Assembly: GCA_019309545.1 (NCBI GenBank)
Contig: JAFDGA010000019.1
Coordinates: 1 to 45,329 of the forward strand
DNA length: 45,329 nucleotides
From: Deltaproteobacteria bacterium
GTDB taxonomy: Bacteria; Desulfobacterota; Desulfobaccia; Desulfobaccales; Desulfobaccaceae
Direction of reading: 5' to 3'
Shown: positions 9,526-17,277 of the stretch, piece by piece
Layout of the letters: each line of letters begins with the position of its first letter
Position numbering within the stretch: the first letter of the stretch is position 1
Made by a program: the position numbers and the translations under genes
Notes under the pieces: generated by a model
What the model saw: the letters and a program-made list of their open reading frames with translations, nothing else
Database searches by the model: none
Told to the model about the DNA's origin: nothing

Positions 9526-9565
9526 TCTATTAGTTTGCCTCCCGGCATCCCAAAAGGAGGGTAAC

Positions 9566-10063
9566 ATGTTGAGACAAGTTACTGTCTCGGGGTTAACCAT
9601 CGACCCCTTTACCAACAGTCCCATCATGATTTTAAAGGACGTGGATTCTGATAAGGCGGTGCCGATCTGGATTGGGTTGCTGGAAGCAACGGCGATCGCC
9701 AGTGAACTAGAGAATATTAAGTTCTCCCGGCCCATGACCCATGACCTCTTGAAGACTATTATCGATGCGATGGAGGTCCAGGTAATACGGATCGAGGTCT
9801 GCGACCTCAGGGACAACACCTATTACGCCCTGATTTATTTGAATAATAAAGATAAAGAGATGAGTATTGACGCCCGACCCAGCGACGCCATTGCTCTGGC
9901 CCTGCGCACCAAGGCCCCCATCTTTGTAGAAGATATTGTGATCCAAAAATCTCGTCGGGTCGATCTCCGCGGGCAAGAGGTAGTCACCTCGGAAGAAGGT
10001 AAAAAGTGGACGGAGATTTTGGAAAGCCTGGACCCGGATGATTTTGGCAAATATAAAATGTAA
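9566..10063 (+). CDS. Bifunctional nuclease family protein (DUF151)
   Basis: A 165-residue protein of the BFN/DUF151 family. Its core matches the family: PIMILKD near the N-terminus, VPIWIGLLEATAIASELEN, then RPMTHDLLKTII and RPSDAIALALRTKAPIFV. Plant homologues have DNase/RNase activity and a role in defence; the bacterial role is not established. The start ATG 9566 has AAAGGAGGG eight bases upstream. It lies 40 bases after miaB, and a miaB-bfn pairing is seen in many bacteria, which may point to a link with RNA metabolism. Confidence 0.93.
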   Translation: MLRQVTVSGLTIDPFTNSPIMILKDVDSDKAVPIWIGLLEATAIASELENIKFSRPMTHDLLKTIIDAMEVQVIRIEVCDLRDNTYYALIYLNNKDKEMSIDARPSDAIALALRTKAPIFVEDIVIQKSRRVDLRGQEVVTSEEGKKWTEILESLDPDDFGKYKM

Positions 10064-10072
10064 TCTGGGCGG

Positions 10073-10729
10073 ATGATCGATCTACATACTCATTCTCTCT
10101 ATAGCGACGGCGAACTCCTGCCGTCCGAATTGCTCCGCCGAGTAGAAGTCATGGGCTATCGGTATGTGGCGATTACTGATCATGCCGATGCCTCCAATTT
10201 TGATCTGGTACTGGAACGTCTGCGCAGGGCGGCCCTTGCCCTTAACCCGGTGTGTAACACGGTGTTGCTTCCCGGCGTGGAATTTACTCACGTACCACCT
10301 TCCCAAATTGCGCCGCTGGTCTCTGAGGCCCGGGCCTTGGGCGCGGCGATAATCGTGGTTCATGGGGAGACCCTGGCTGAACCTGTGGCCCCAGGGACCA
10401 ACCGGGCCGCATTGGAAGCTGACATCGATATCCTGGCCCATCCTGGGCTGATTAGCCGAGAAGAAGTTGAATTGGCCCGGCAGCGCGGGGTTCTGCTGGA
10501 ACTCTCGGCCCGGCCCGGACACTCCCTGGCCAATGGCCACGTGGCGGCGCTGGCCCGAGAGATGGGAGCTGGTTTAATCCTTAACACCGACTCTCACGGC
10601 CCCCGGGATTTTATCACCCGGGAGCGGGCTTATCAGCTTGGCCAGGGTGCCGGACTGAGTCTGACCGAATGTGACCAGATGCTGGCCAATGCCGAGGCCT
10701 TGGCCCGTCGAGCCGCCAACAGCTTATGA
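10073..10729 (+). CDS. PHP-domain phosphatase/phosphoesterase
   Basis: A 218-residue single-domain PHP protein. Metal-ligand motifs are DLHTHSLYSDG (H5, H7, D12), ITDHAD (H37) and a C-terminal NTDSHG. The family includes histidinol phosphatase (HisK type) and nucleoside or sugar phosphate phosphoesterases; its small size and the short active-site motifs fit histidinol phosphatase or an AMP/pAp phosphatase, but the substrate cannot be told. ATG 10073 lies nine bases after the bfn stop and has only a weak GGGCGG site, suggesting coupling within the miaB-bfn-PHP unit. Confidence 0.88.
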   Translation: MIDLHTHSLYSDGELLPSELLRRVEVMGYRYVAITDHADASNFDLVLERLRRAALALNPVCNTVLLPGVEFTHVPPSQIAPLVSEARALGAAIIVVHGETLAEPVAPGTNRAALEADIDILAHPGLISREEVELARQRGVLLELSARPGHSLANGHVAALAREMGAGLILNTDSHGPRDFITRERAYQLGQGAGLSLTECDQMLANAEALARRAANSL

Positions 10730-10848
10730 GTCTGCCTTTTTCTTGCTTACCTAAGCCCGTCTGACCGGGAGAAAGTCCCGTGAAAACGATCCCTTGAAGT
10801 TAATAATAAAATTTTGGGATCATAATTTTGGGGAAGGAATTTAACACC

Positions 10849-11229
10849 ATGAAAAAACAGATAATATCCAGTGATCAAGCTCCGTCGTCCATTGGACCTT
10901 ACAGCCAGGCAGTCCAAGTAGGCGAGTTTATCTTTGTTTCGGGGCAGATTCCTCTGGACCAGGATGGTAAACCGGTTCGGGGTGATATCGTCGTGCAAAC
11001 CATTCAGGTGCTGGAAAATCTCAAGGCGGTGCTGGCCGCGGCGGGCCTCTCTTTGGCCCATGTCGTTAAGACCACGGTTTTTTTGGCCGATATGAGCGAT
11101 TTTCCTGAAATGAACCGGGTCTATGCCGAATTTTTTCCAGACAATTGTCCGGCCCGAACGACGGTTCAGGTGGCCGGCCTGCCGCGCGGCGTACCTATTG
11201 AGATCGAGGCCATCGCCTATAAAAAATAA
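10849..11229 (+). CDS. ridA: RidA family 2-iminobutanoate/2-iminopropanoate deaminase
   Basis: Hydrolyses reactive enamine/imine intermediates released by PLP enzymes, protecting against 2-aminoacrylate stress. The 126 residues show the signature SSIGPYSQAVQVG at the N-terminus, substrate-binding arginine R103 in PARTTVQVAGLP and the C-terminal VPIEIEAIAY. The frame is open from a TTG at 10828, but ATG 10849 with GGGAAGGAA upstream is the proper start. A CATAAT at 10821-10826 could be a -10 element with a poor -35. It is a free-standing gene with 119 bases on the 5' side. Confidence 0.95.
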   Translation: MKKQIISSDQAPSSIGPYSQAVQVGEFIFVSGQIPLDQDGKPVRGDIVVQTIQVLENLKAVLAAAGLSLAHVVKTTVFLADMSDFPEMNRVYAEFFPDNCPARTTVQVAGLPRGVPIEIEAIAYKK

Positions 11230-11623
11230 CCCCGCCTTTTCAATGTTCCAGTATGATAGCCAGGGACGGATAACTTGACTCCCCGCCCCCCTAAGCGGCC
11301 AGCCTTTAGTCCCCAACAAGACCTCCGACTCCTGCCTGTTCCCCGCTCAATAATTGCTATTGAAGCTTAGCCGTTGTTTTTTTATAATAAATGCGGATAT
11401 TATTCAGAATTATTATTAATTAGGTTAGAAAAAAACGGCTCTGGGGAGAAGGGGCCAGCAGTCCCCCGGCCCTCCCCGCCAATTTACCTTTTAACTGCTC
11501 CGATTAATTAGCCTAAGGCAGCATTCTCCTCCGGAATTGGGAGGAGCAAGGGGACGGTTGTGGTCCACCCGGGGTCGTGAATCGGTCAATAATAGTAATT
11601 GTGCTTCTCCCTAAGAGTATAAA
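11230..11623. other. 394-base spacer between ridA and the PAS kinase gene
   Basis: No credible gene. It holds an imperfect inverted repeat (AGCCGTTGTTTTTTT at 11369-11383 and AAAAAAACGGCT at 11429-11440) around an AT-rich core, then one copy of the dispersed repeat (11443-11509), then a hairpin with arms CTCCTCC (11526-11532) and GGAGGAG (11540-11546). A TATAAA directly precedes the kinase ATG. The layout suggests a long regulated leader, but no known riboswitch is recognisable. Confidence 0.6.
11443..11509 (+). repeat. Dispersed GC-rich intergenic repeat, copy 1
   Basis: It begins GGGGAGAAGGGGCCAGC, continues with a C-rich run, an AATTTACCTTTTAA block and ends with TGCTCCGATTAATT. It aligns over its length with copies at 17042, 20280 and 34324 in the same orientation. 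The G-run and following C-run can pair into a short hairpin. This copy lies 115 bases before the PAS kinase start. Confidence 0.8.
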
Positions 11624-13018
11624 ATGGATATCAAGCATTCCATAAAAATGGCGGTGATTGGCGGCAGCGAGGCCATCGAGCAGCTAAGAAAGTGGCCTGC
11701 TGTCTGTCCTGGAGTCTGTCCCATTGTCCAGTTAACCCTATTTGACCCGGTCCAGCTCGGAGCCCCTGCTTCTCTGCGGGAGCTCCTGGGAAAACTAGAT
11801 CCGGCTGGTTTTGACCTGATAATCGATTTGCGCCAATCTTCAGAGGTTGATGATCTACTGGCGGGGATAGACCCAGCTAAGCTGGTCCGCGGGGCAAGCG
11901 CCGGCTTAATTCAAAACCTCTTGAGCCGATTACAGGAGGTCTGTCAACAATGGGAAATCCAGAAAGGAATCATTGACAGCGCCACCGATGCCATCGTTAC
12001 AATTAATGAGGACCATATAATTGTCGGCTACAATAAAGGGGCGGAAAAGATTTTCGGGTTCACCCGGGAAGAAGCCCTGGGGCAGGATTTGGAAATTATT
12101 ATTCCGCCGCCTTACAAAAAAGAGCACAAAGAATACGTTCGCCGATATATTGCCACTCGCAAGGCCCGCGTCATCGGCAAACACGTGCGTCTCAGCGCCC
12201 AACGTAAGAATGGCCAGGAATTCCCCATGAGCATCTCCTTTTCAATGACAGAGATTGCCGAAAAGCTCTATTTTACCGGGATTATCCGGGACATCACGGA
12301 GAGCATGGATATCGAGGCCAAACTGCGTCAATCCGAGCGTCTTGCCGCAGTAGGCAATACGGTCAGCCATATTGTCCACGAGATCAAAAACCCTTTGATG
12401 GTTATCGGCGGTTTTGCCCGGCAACTGGCCCGCGCCCCGAATCTGGACGACAAGGCGCGCGATAAACTGGCCATGATTACCGAAGAAGTGAAGCGCCTGG
12501 AATCCCTGATGTTTGAAATGAAGGACTTCTCGCATCCCCCCACCATCCATCTGGAGGCGGGGCGAATTGAGGAGGTCATTCAGGAGGTACTGGAACTATA
12601 TGAAGACACCCTAAGGGAACAGGGGATTAAGGTGCTCCAGGAATATCCCCAATCACTTCCAACTCTTAGCTTTGACCGTCAGCAAATCAAGCAAGTCATC
12701 ATTAACCTGATAAAAAACGCGGCCGAAGCCATGCCTCAAGGCGGTCAGCTTACCGTGGCCACCCGCTGTGAGGAGCCTTATCTGGAGATTGCCATTACCG
12801 ATACCGGCGAGGGCATGCCTTCGGAGGTGGTGGAAAAAATTTTTACTCCCTATTATACCACTAAGACCAAGGGGTCGGGGCTGGGACTGTCCATCTGTCG
12901 GAATATTATCAAGGCTCATAACGGCGACATCATGGTCAACAGCATCCCCGGCAAAGGGTCCACCTTCACTATTCTATTACCTATGGATAAACCTGCCCCG
13001 GAAAAATACCCTTGTTGA
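11624..13018 (+). CDS. Soluble PAS-domain sensor histidine kinase
   Basis: A 464-residue kinase without transmembrane segments, so it senses a cytoplasmic signal. Residues 1-100 form an unassigned domain that starts [14 protein letters not shown], like a nucleotide- or ligand-binding fold. A PAS domain follows at about 112-230, then a HisKA region with the phospho-acceptor HEIKNPL (H252), an N box [10 protein letters not shown] (361-370), DTGEG (393-397) and GSGLGL (418-423). No response regulator is adjacent. Its TGA overlaps the TTG start of oppD, which implies coupled translation and perhaps a link to peptide uptake. TATAAA sits right against the ATG and AAGAG is the only ribosome-like site, so ATG 11648 is a second possible start. 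Confidence 0.93.
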   Translation: MDIKHSIKMAVIGGSEAIEQLRKWPAVCPGVCPIVQLTLFDPVQLGAPASLRELLGKLDPAGFDLIIDLRQSSEVDDLLAGIDPAKLVRGASAGLIQNLLSRLQEVCQQWEIQKGIIDSATDAIVTINEDHIIVGYNKGAEKIFGFTREEALGQDLEIIIPPPYKKEHKEYVRRYIATRKARVIGKHVRLSAQRKNGQEFPMSISFSMTEIAEKLYFTGIIRDITESMDIEAKLRQSERLAAVGNTVSHIVHEIKNPLMVIGGFARQLARAPNLDDKARDKLAMITEEVKRLESLMFEMKDFSHPPTIHLEAGRIEEVIQEVLELYEDTLREQGIKVLQEYPQSLPTLSFDRQQIKQVIINLIKNAAEAMPQGGQLTVATRCEEPYLEIAITDTGEGMPSEVVEKIFTPYYTTKTKGSGLGLSICRNIIKAHNGDIMVNSIPGKGSTFTILLPMDKPAPEKYPC

Positions 13019-13986
13019 CCCCAACCCTATTGGAAATCCGCCATCTTAAGACCCATTTTAGGACTATGGCGGGGATGGTCCCGGCCGTCAATGACGTCAG
13101 TTTTACCATTGCCCCGGGAGAAACTCTGGGCCTGGTGGGAGAGTCGGGCTGCGGTAAGACGGTTACCGCCCTCTCTATTCTACGCCTGATTCCAGCCGGA
13201 GTGGGACATCTGCAAGGGGAAATCCGGTTTGGCGGGGAAGACCTGATGCGCCTCAGCCCTGCCCGGATGCGTCAGTTGCGGGGTAACCGCATCTCTATGA
13301 TATTCCAAGAGCCCATGACCGCCCTTAACCCGGTGCTCACTATCGGCGACCAGATTGCCGAGGTTTTGCGCCTGCATCTCCGCCTGAGCCGCAAAGCCGC
13401 CTGGAACGAAGCCGCTAATTGCCTTTCCCGGGTCGGCATGCCCGATGCCCGCCGGCGTCTGAGAGAATATCCCCATGAACTTTCGGGCGGCCTGAGGCAG
13501 CGGGCCTTGATTGCCATGGCGCTGGCCTGCCAGCCGCAACTGGTGATCGCTGATGAGCCCACCACCGCCCTCGATGTCACCATCCAGGCCCAGATTCTAG
13601 CCTTGATGACTCGGCTCAAAGCCGACTTGGAGATGGCCATGCTCCTCATCACCCATAACCTGGGCATCGTGGCTCAGATCGCCGACCGCTTGGCAGTAAT
13701 GTATGCCGGAATCATCGTCGAATCCGCCCCTACCTCTACCCTCTTCGCCCACCCCCGGCATCCTTATACCCAGGGCCTGTTAGCCTCAGTACCGCGACTG
13801 GATTTTACCGGCCCGCGCTCCAAGAAACTTTATGCCATCCCCGGCCAAGTCCCCAGCCCTCAGGAACTGCCGCTGGGCTGTCCGTTTCAGCCGCGCTGTC
13901 CACGCGCCCTGGAGACCTGTCGCCAACCCCCGCCCTGGGTAGAGGTGGGAGAGGGCCATGGGGTCAACTGCTGGCTTTATGGTTAG
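13012..13986 (+). CDS. Oligopeptide/dipeptide ABC transporter ATP-binding protein (OppD/DppD type)
   Basis: Cytoplasmic ATPase subunit of a peptide or nickel-type ABC importer, 324 residues. It has Walker A GESGCGKT, signature LSGGLRQR, Walker [13 protein letters not shown] and the oligo_HPY C-terminal extension with [11 protein letters not shown] and later cysteines. No ATG is usable; the start is TTG 13012 (or 13015), which overlaps the kinase stop by seven bases. No permease or substrate-binding protein gene lies in the window, so the ATPase pair is an orphan here. Peptides are the default substrate; nickel or other solutes cannot be excluded. Confidence 0.93.
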   Translation: MLTPTLLEIRHLKTHFRTMAGMVPAVNDVSFTIAPGETLGLVGESGCGKTVTALSILRLIPAGVGHLQGEIRFGGEDLMRLSPARMRQLRGNRISMIFQEPMTALNPVLTIGDQIAEVLRLHLRLSRKAAWNEAANCLSRVGMPDARRRLREYPHELSGGLRQRALIAMALACQPQLVIADEPTTALDVTIQAQILALMTRLKADLEMAMLLITHNLGIVAQIADRLAVMYAGIIVESAPTSTLFAHPRHPYTQGLLASVPRLDFTGPRSKKLYAIPGQVPSPQELPLGCPFQPRCPRALETCRQPPPWVEVGEGHGVNCWLYG

Positions 13987-14014
13987 TCTACGAAAGAGGT
14001 GGAGAGATTAGGAC

Positions 14015-14061
14015 GGGGTCAGCGACCCCTGGCCCCCTCCCCCAATTCATTTTTTAATCCA
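14015..14061 (+). repeat. Diverged copy of the dispersed GC-rich repeat
   Basis: GGGGTCAGCGACCCCTGGCC followed by a C-run, AATTCA and TTTTTTAATCC parallels the G-run, AGCG core, C-run, AATTAA and CTTTTAA blocks of the better copies, in the same orientation. It lacks the CTCCGAATAATA end. It stands in the oppD-oppF spacer about 150 bases before oppF. Confidence 0.45.
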
Positions 14062-14171
14062 GGTCCAGGCTGCAGTGGTTTGGGAAGGCTCAAATTCCTT
14101 TAATTCAACGCTGATGATCCCGCCAGCCCTCGCAACAAACGCCATCCGGTCAATGCCGGAGATCGTTAATA

Positions 14172-14200
14172 TTGAAATCTGCATAAATATTCTATATAAA
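14172..14200 (+). promoter_or_regulatory. Predicted sigma70-type promoter of oppF
   Basis: TTGAAA (14172-14177) and TATAAA (14195-14200) are separated by exactly 17 bases. The expected transcription start is about 14206-14208, one to three bases before the oppF ATG (14209). With no ribosome site in front of that ATG, the message would be leaderless or nearly so. Confidence 0.5.
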
Positions 14201-14208
14201 AACGACAT

Positions 14209-15171
14209 ATGGCAAAAACCCTGGTAGAGGCCCGAAACCTTAGCAAATATTTTAATGTCTCCAGTCCCTGGGGAACTGGCCGCCTTTATCTCAAAGCCGT
14301 CGATGGAGTCAGCTTCAATATTCAGGCCGGGGAGACACTGGGGCTGGTGGGGGAGTCGGGCTGCGGCAAATCAACCCTGGGCCGGTTGATTCTGGCGCTT
14401 CTGCCCCCGACCGAGGGCGAGATATGGCTGGCAGGCGAGAATCTCTGGAGCCTGCCGGCCCGCAAATTGCGCCATTTGCGGCAAAAAGCCCAGATCATCT
14501 TCCAGGATCCCTATTCCTCCTTAAACCCCCGGATGACCATCCGCCGCATCCTGGAAGAGCCTTTTGTCATCCACAAATTAGGCAACCGGCGTCAGCGCCG
14601 GGAGTGGGTGGAAGCGTTGATCGGGGAAGTCGGTCTAAGTGTGGAGCAACTGGAACGCTATCCTCACGAATTCAGCGGCGGGCAGCGACAACGCATCGGC
14701 ATTGCCCGGGCCTTGGCACTGAAACCGCAACTGATCGTTGCCGATGAACCGGTTTCGGCCCTCGATGTCTCCATTCAGGCCCAGATCTTAAACCTGCTCT
14801 GCCAACTGCAGGCCCGCTTTGACCTGACTTTCCTTTTTATTTCCCATGACTTGAGTGTCATCAGCCATATCAGCAGCCGGATTGCCGTGATGTATCTGGG
14901 CCGGCTGGTGGAATTGGCCGCCCGGGAGGTCTTTGACCGCCGTCCTCTTCACCCCTACACTGAGGCATTGTTGGACGCCATCCCGGTGCCCGATCCAAAT
15001 CGGCGACTGCCACCGCCTCGACTCCAAGGCGATCCCCCCAGTCCCATTCACCTGCCCTCGGGGTGTCCTTTTCATCCCCGCTGCCCTTATGCTGAGGCCT
15101 GCTGCCGAGAAATCGTCCCGGATTTTCGGGAGACCACCCCGGGGCACTGGGTGGCCTGCCATTTTCGGTGA
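14209..15171 (+). CDS. Oligopeptide/dipeptide ABC transporter ATP-binding protein (OppF/DppF type)
   Basis: Second ATPase of the peptide-type importer, 320 residues. It has Walker A GESGCGKS, signature FSGGQRQR, Walker [13 protein letters not shown] and the oligo_HPY extension with [17 protein letters not shown]. It should form a heterodimer with the OppD-type protein upstream. The genes are separated by 222 bases that hold a diverged dispersed repeat, a small hairpin (TCCGG/CCGGA, 14149-14164) and a good promoter next to the ATG, so oppF seems able to be expressed separately. No Shine-Dalgarno sequence precedes the ATG. Substrate unknown because permease and binding-protein genes are absent. 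Confidence 0.93.
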   Translation: MAKTLVEARNLSKYFNVSSPWGTGRLYLKAVDGVSFNIQAGETLGLVGESGCGKSTLGRLILALLPPTEGEIWLAGENLWSLPARKLRHLRQKAQIIFQDPYSSLNPRMTIRRILEEPFVIHKLGNRRQRREWVEALIGEVGLSVEQLERYPHEFSGGQRQRIGIARALALKPQLIVADEPVSALDVSIQAQILNLLCQLQARFDLTFLFISHDLSVISHISSRIAVMYLGRLVELAAREVFDRRPLHPYTEALLDAIPVPDPNRRLPPPRLQGDPPSPIHLPSGCPFHPRCPYAEACCREIVPDFRETTPGHWVACHFR

Positions 15172-15202
15172 TAATGGGGGGGTGGTCGGCGGTCCGATCC
15201 GG

Positions 15203-15218
15203 GCCTGAAAAATCAGGC
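15203..15218 (+). terminator. Hairpin after oppF, weak terminator candidate
   Basis: GCCTGA and TCAGGC form a perfect six-base stem around an AAAA loop, 32 bases after the oppF stop. It is followed by TGTGACATAAATTTT rather than a clean T-tract, so termination would be inefficient. Confidence 0.3.
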
Positions 15219-15305
15219 TGTGACATAAATTTTGGCCAAGCCAAGAACAATCACCCTACTGCCGAGAAATTTTGAGACCGGGCAAGCAATTTATAAAAAA
15301 ATGAT

Positions 15306-15311
15306 TATAAT
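15306..15311 (+). promoter_or_regulatory. Possible -10 element before the CooC-like gene
   Basis: A perfect TATAAT lies 43 bases before the TTG start in an AT-rich region. The hexamer 17 bases upstream (CAAGCA) is a poor -35; TTGAGA at 15272-15277 is too far away. An activator-dependent promoter is possible. Confidence 0.3.
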
Positions 15312-15353
15312 AATGGAGCAATTTGAAGAAAAAGCTTACAGGAGGGATAAACC

Positions 15354-16103
15354 TTGTCTTTTCTAATCGCCATGGCTGGTAAAGGCGGTACAGGGAAAAC
15401 CACCATAGCCGGAATGGTGCTGCGGTATCTGCTGGAACACGGCAAACAGCCCATCCTGGCGGTAGATGCGGACGCCAACTCCAATCTCAATGAGGTTCTG
15501 GGGCTGACGGTAAGCCATACCGTTGGCGAGGCCCGCGAGGAAATGAAAGGCGGCGCCGATATGGTGGGTATGACCAAGGATCAATTGATTGAGATGCGCA
15601 TCAACCAATGTCTGGAGGAAGCGGAAGGATTTGATCTGATTGCTATGGGGCAACCCGAAGGAGCGGGCTGTTATTGCGCCGCCAATAACTTGGTGGCCCA
15701 TTATATGGCGGCGCTGGCCAAGAACTATCCCTATATCGTGATGGACAACGAGGCCGGGATGGAGCATTTGAGCCGATTGACCACCAACAATGTCGATGTG
15801 CTGCTAATCGTTGCTGATCCCTCCTGGCGGAGCATCCAGGCCGCTAAACGGCTCCATGATCTGACCAGGCAATTGAAAATCGTGGTGGGCCAAGCATATG
15901 TAATAGCAAATCGGGTAAGAGATGGCCTGCCCCCTCGGACCAAAGAAGAAATTGACAAACAGGGATTGGCTCTGGCCGGGATTATTCCTGAGGATCCCTT
16001 GATTGCCGAATTCGACTCCCAGGGCAAGCCTACTTTGGAGCTACCCAATGATTCCATTGCTCTCCAGGCGGCTTATAGCATTTTTCAGAAGCTTTTCCGC
16101 TAG
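15354..16103 (+). CDS. CooC-like nickel/CO-dehydrogenase maturation ATPase
   Basis: P-loop ATPase of the SIMIBI/MinD class, 249 residues. It has the deviant Walker A GKGGTGKTT (K10, K15), the switch DADANSNLNEVLG and the CxC metal-binding motif GAGCYC (C106, C108) typical of CooC, which inserts nickel into CO dehydrogenase. Homologues also serve acetyl-CoA synthase and related Ni-Fe-S enzymes. TTG 15354 is the likely start because AGGAGGGATAAACC directly precedes it. No CO dehydrogenase genes are in the window, so the client protein is unknown. It is convergent with the DUF1847 gene. Confidence 0.92.
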   Translation: MSFLIAMAGKGGTGKTTIAGMVLRYLLEHGKQPILAVDADANSNLNEVLGLTVSHTVGEAREEMKGGADMVGMTKDQLIEMRINQCLEEAEGFDLIAMGQPEGAGCYCAANNLVAHYMAALAKNYPYIVMDNEAGMEHLSRLTTNNVDVLLIVADPSWRSIQAAKRLHDLTRQLKIVVGQAYVIANRVRDGLPPRTKEEIDKQGLALAGIIPEDPLIAEFDSQGKPTLELPNDSIALQAAYSIFQKLFR

Positions 16104-16152
16104 CCCGCCCATGACCGGCTGGGTCTGGAGAACCGTGCAGTTATTGGGTTAA

Positions 16153-16170
16153 GCCCTTAAAGCAAAGGGC
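16153..16170. terminator. Possible bidirectional terminator hairpin between cooC-like and DUF1847 genes
   Basis: GCCCTT (16153-16158) and AAGGGC (16165-16170) can pair around AAAGCA, in the convergent gap. On the plus strand CTTT follows. The stem overlaps the last codons of the DUF1847 gene. Short stem and no long T-tract make this uncertain. Confidence 0.3.
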
Positions 16171-16843
16171 CTTTGAGATAACGGTAATAGCTATCCAGGT
16201 TATAGAGCGCCGCCAGGGGATTATGTCCTAGTACCCGATCCTTAACCGCCAAGACGGTGGTAGGTGCTTGCGCAAACTTGAAAAACAGCGAGTCATGCCC
16301 GACGCAAAGTCCCAGTGCAATATTAAATTGGGTCTCATAGGCATTTACGATTTTGGCTTGCAAAATAGGGTTGCACATGGTCTCCACCGTTCCCGGGATG
16401 ATATGATCAGCATCCTGCAATCCCAGGGTGGTTTTGGGGACCCGTCCCACTTTGCAGACCACTGATACCACCGAAAGACCGTGGTTCTCCAAAAATTGGG
16501 CCACCAGCCGCGCCTCCCGACGCAGACCCACACAAAACACCAGGCCCAATCTCTGATAATCCAGACGCCGGGCAAATTCCAGGGTCTCCCAAAGGCGCGG
16601 CTTTAAGGGCCGCACCCGGGCATAACCCAGATCCCGATCAGCATAGCCACTGGCCTCTTGAATGGAGGATTGCTGCGCCAGCTGTAATATTGCTGCATTT
16701 TGTAACTCATTCTGGGCATCGGTCCCCAGCTCAGCACAGGTGATTATGGGACAGTTTTCCGGTCCCCGGCCGCCGTCATGATGACAAGCGCGCTCGGTCC
16801 AGGGAAAGGGACAGGTAGCGCAACCAGGCAAGGCAGTGGACAT
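16157..16843 (-). CDS. DUF1847 family metal-binding protein
   Basis: A 228-residue protein of the DUF1847 family, described as an uncharacterised metal-binding protein of archaea and anaerobic bacteria. The N-terminus has five cysteines (C8, C11, C20, C31, C36) that look like a Zn or Fe-S site. The rest includes GLVFCVGLRREA and GLCVGHDSLFFKF, both family landmarks. The frame is open to ATG 16864, but GGAGGGC six bases before ATG 16843 fixes the start. It lies convergent to the CooC-like ATPase, possibly sharing a role in redox or metal metabolism; that link is inference only. Confidence 0.88.
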   Translation of the reverse strand: MSTALPGCATCPFPWTERACHHDGGRGPENCPIITCAELGTDAQNELQNAAILQLAQQSSIQEASGYADRDLGYARVRPLKPRLWETLEFARRLDYQRLGLVFCVGLRREARLVAQFLENHGLSVVSVVCKVGRVPKTTLGLQDADHIIPGTVETMCNPILQAKIVNAYETQFNIALGLCVGHDSLFFKFAQAPTTVLAVKDRVLGHNPLAALYNLDSYYRYLKGPLL

Positions 16844-17277
16844 TCTCAGCCCTCCGATCAACATTAAATAGTCAAAGATTAGTAACCGCCAAAACTATTT
16901 GCAGATTAACTTTAGCTTACCAAGTTAGCAGACGGATTGACTGCCTTCAAGGGCAATGTTCATAAATTTAAGGGGAGGGGTTAGTGGCTATTACTAAGGT
17001 CATAGAATAAGTGAATTGGGGTCAGAATAAACCGCCCTGGGGGGGAGAAGGGGGTCCGGCGGTCCCGCGGCCCTCCCTTCAGATTAACCTTTCAAATGCT
17101 CGAAATAATAAATCCACCCCAAATATTAATTCTAAAAATCCTTTTAAAAAATTATTTAAATAGTGAAATATGAAATATACTATAAGAACTACCCATTGGG
17201 AATGGGGCAGGCCGCTGCCTCCGAGGCGGCCCGGATTATCGTTGGCCAACTCCTGAATTAATAATGGGGAGGATAGG
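16844..17277. other. 434-base divergent spacer, DUF1847 / cysteine desulfidase
   Basis: No gene found. It should hold divergent promoters. It contains one dispersed repeat (17042-17110), an AT-rich block at 17110-17190 with TATACT (17176-17181) but no good -35, and a hairpin GGCCGC/GCGGCC near 17210-17231. The cysteine desulfidase ribosome site GGGGAGGATAGG ends the spacer. Confidence 0.6.
17042..17110 (+). repeat. Dispersed GC-rich intergenic repeat, copy 2
   Basis: It begins GGGGAGAAGGGGGTCCGGCG, followed by GTCCCGCGGCCCTCCC, AGATTAACCTTTCAAATGCT and CGAAATAATA. It aligns end to end with copies at 11443, 20280 and 34324 in the same orientation, 168 bases before the cysteine desulfidase gene. 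Confidence 0.8.
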
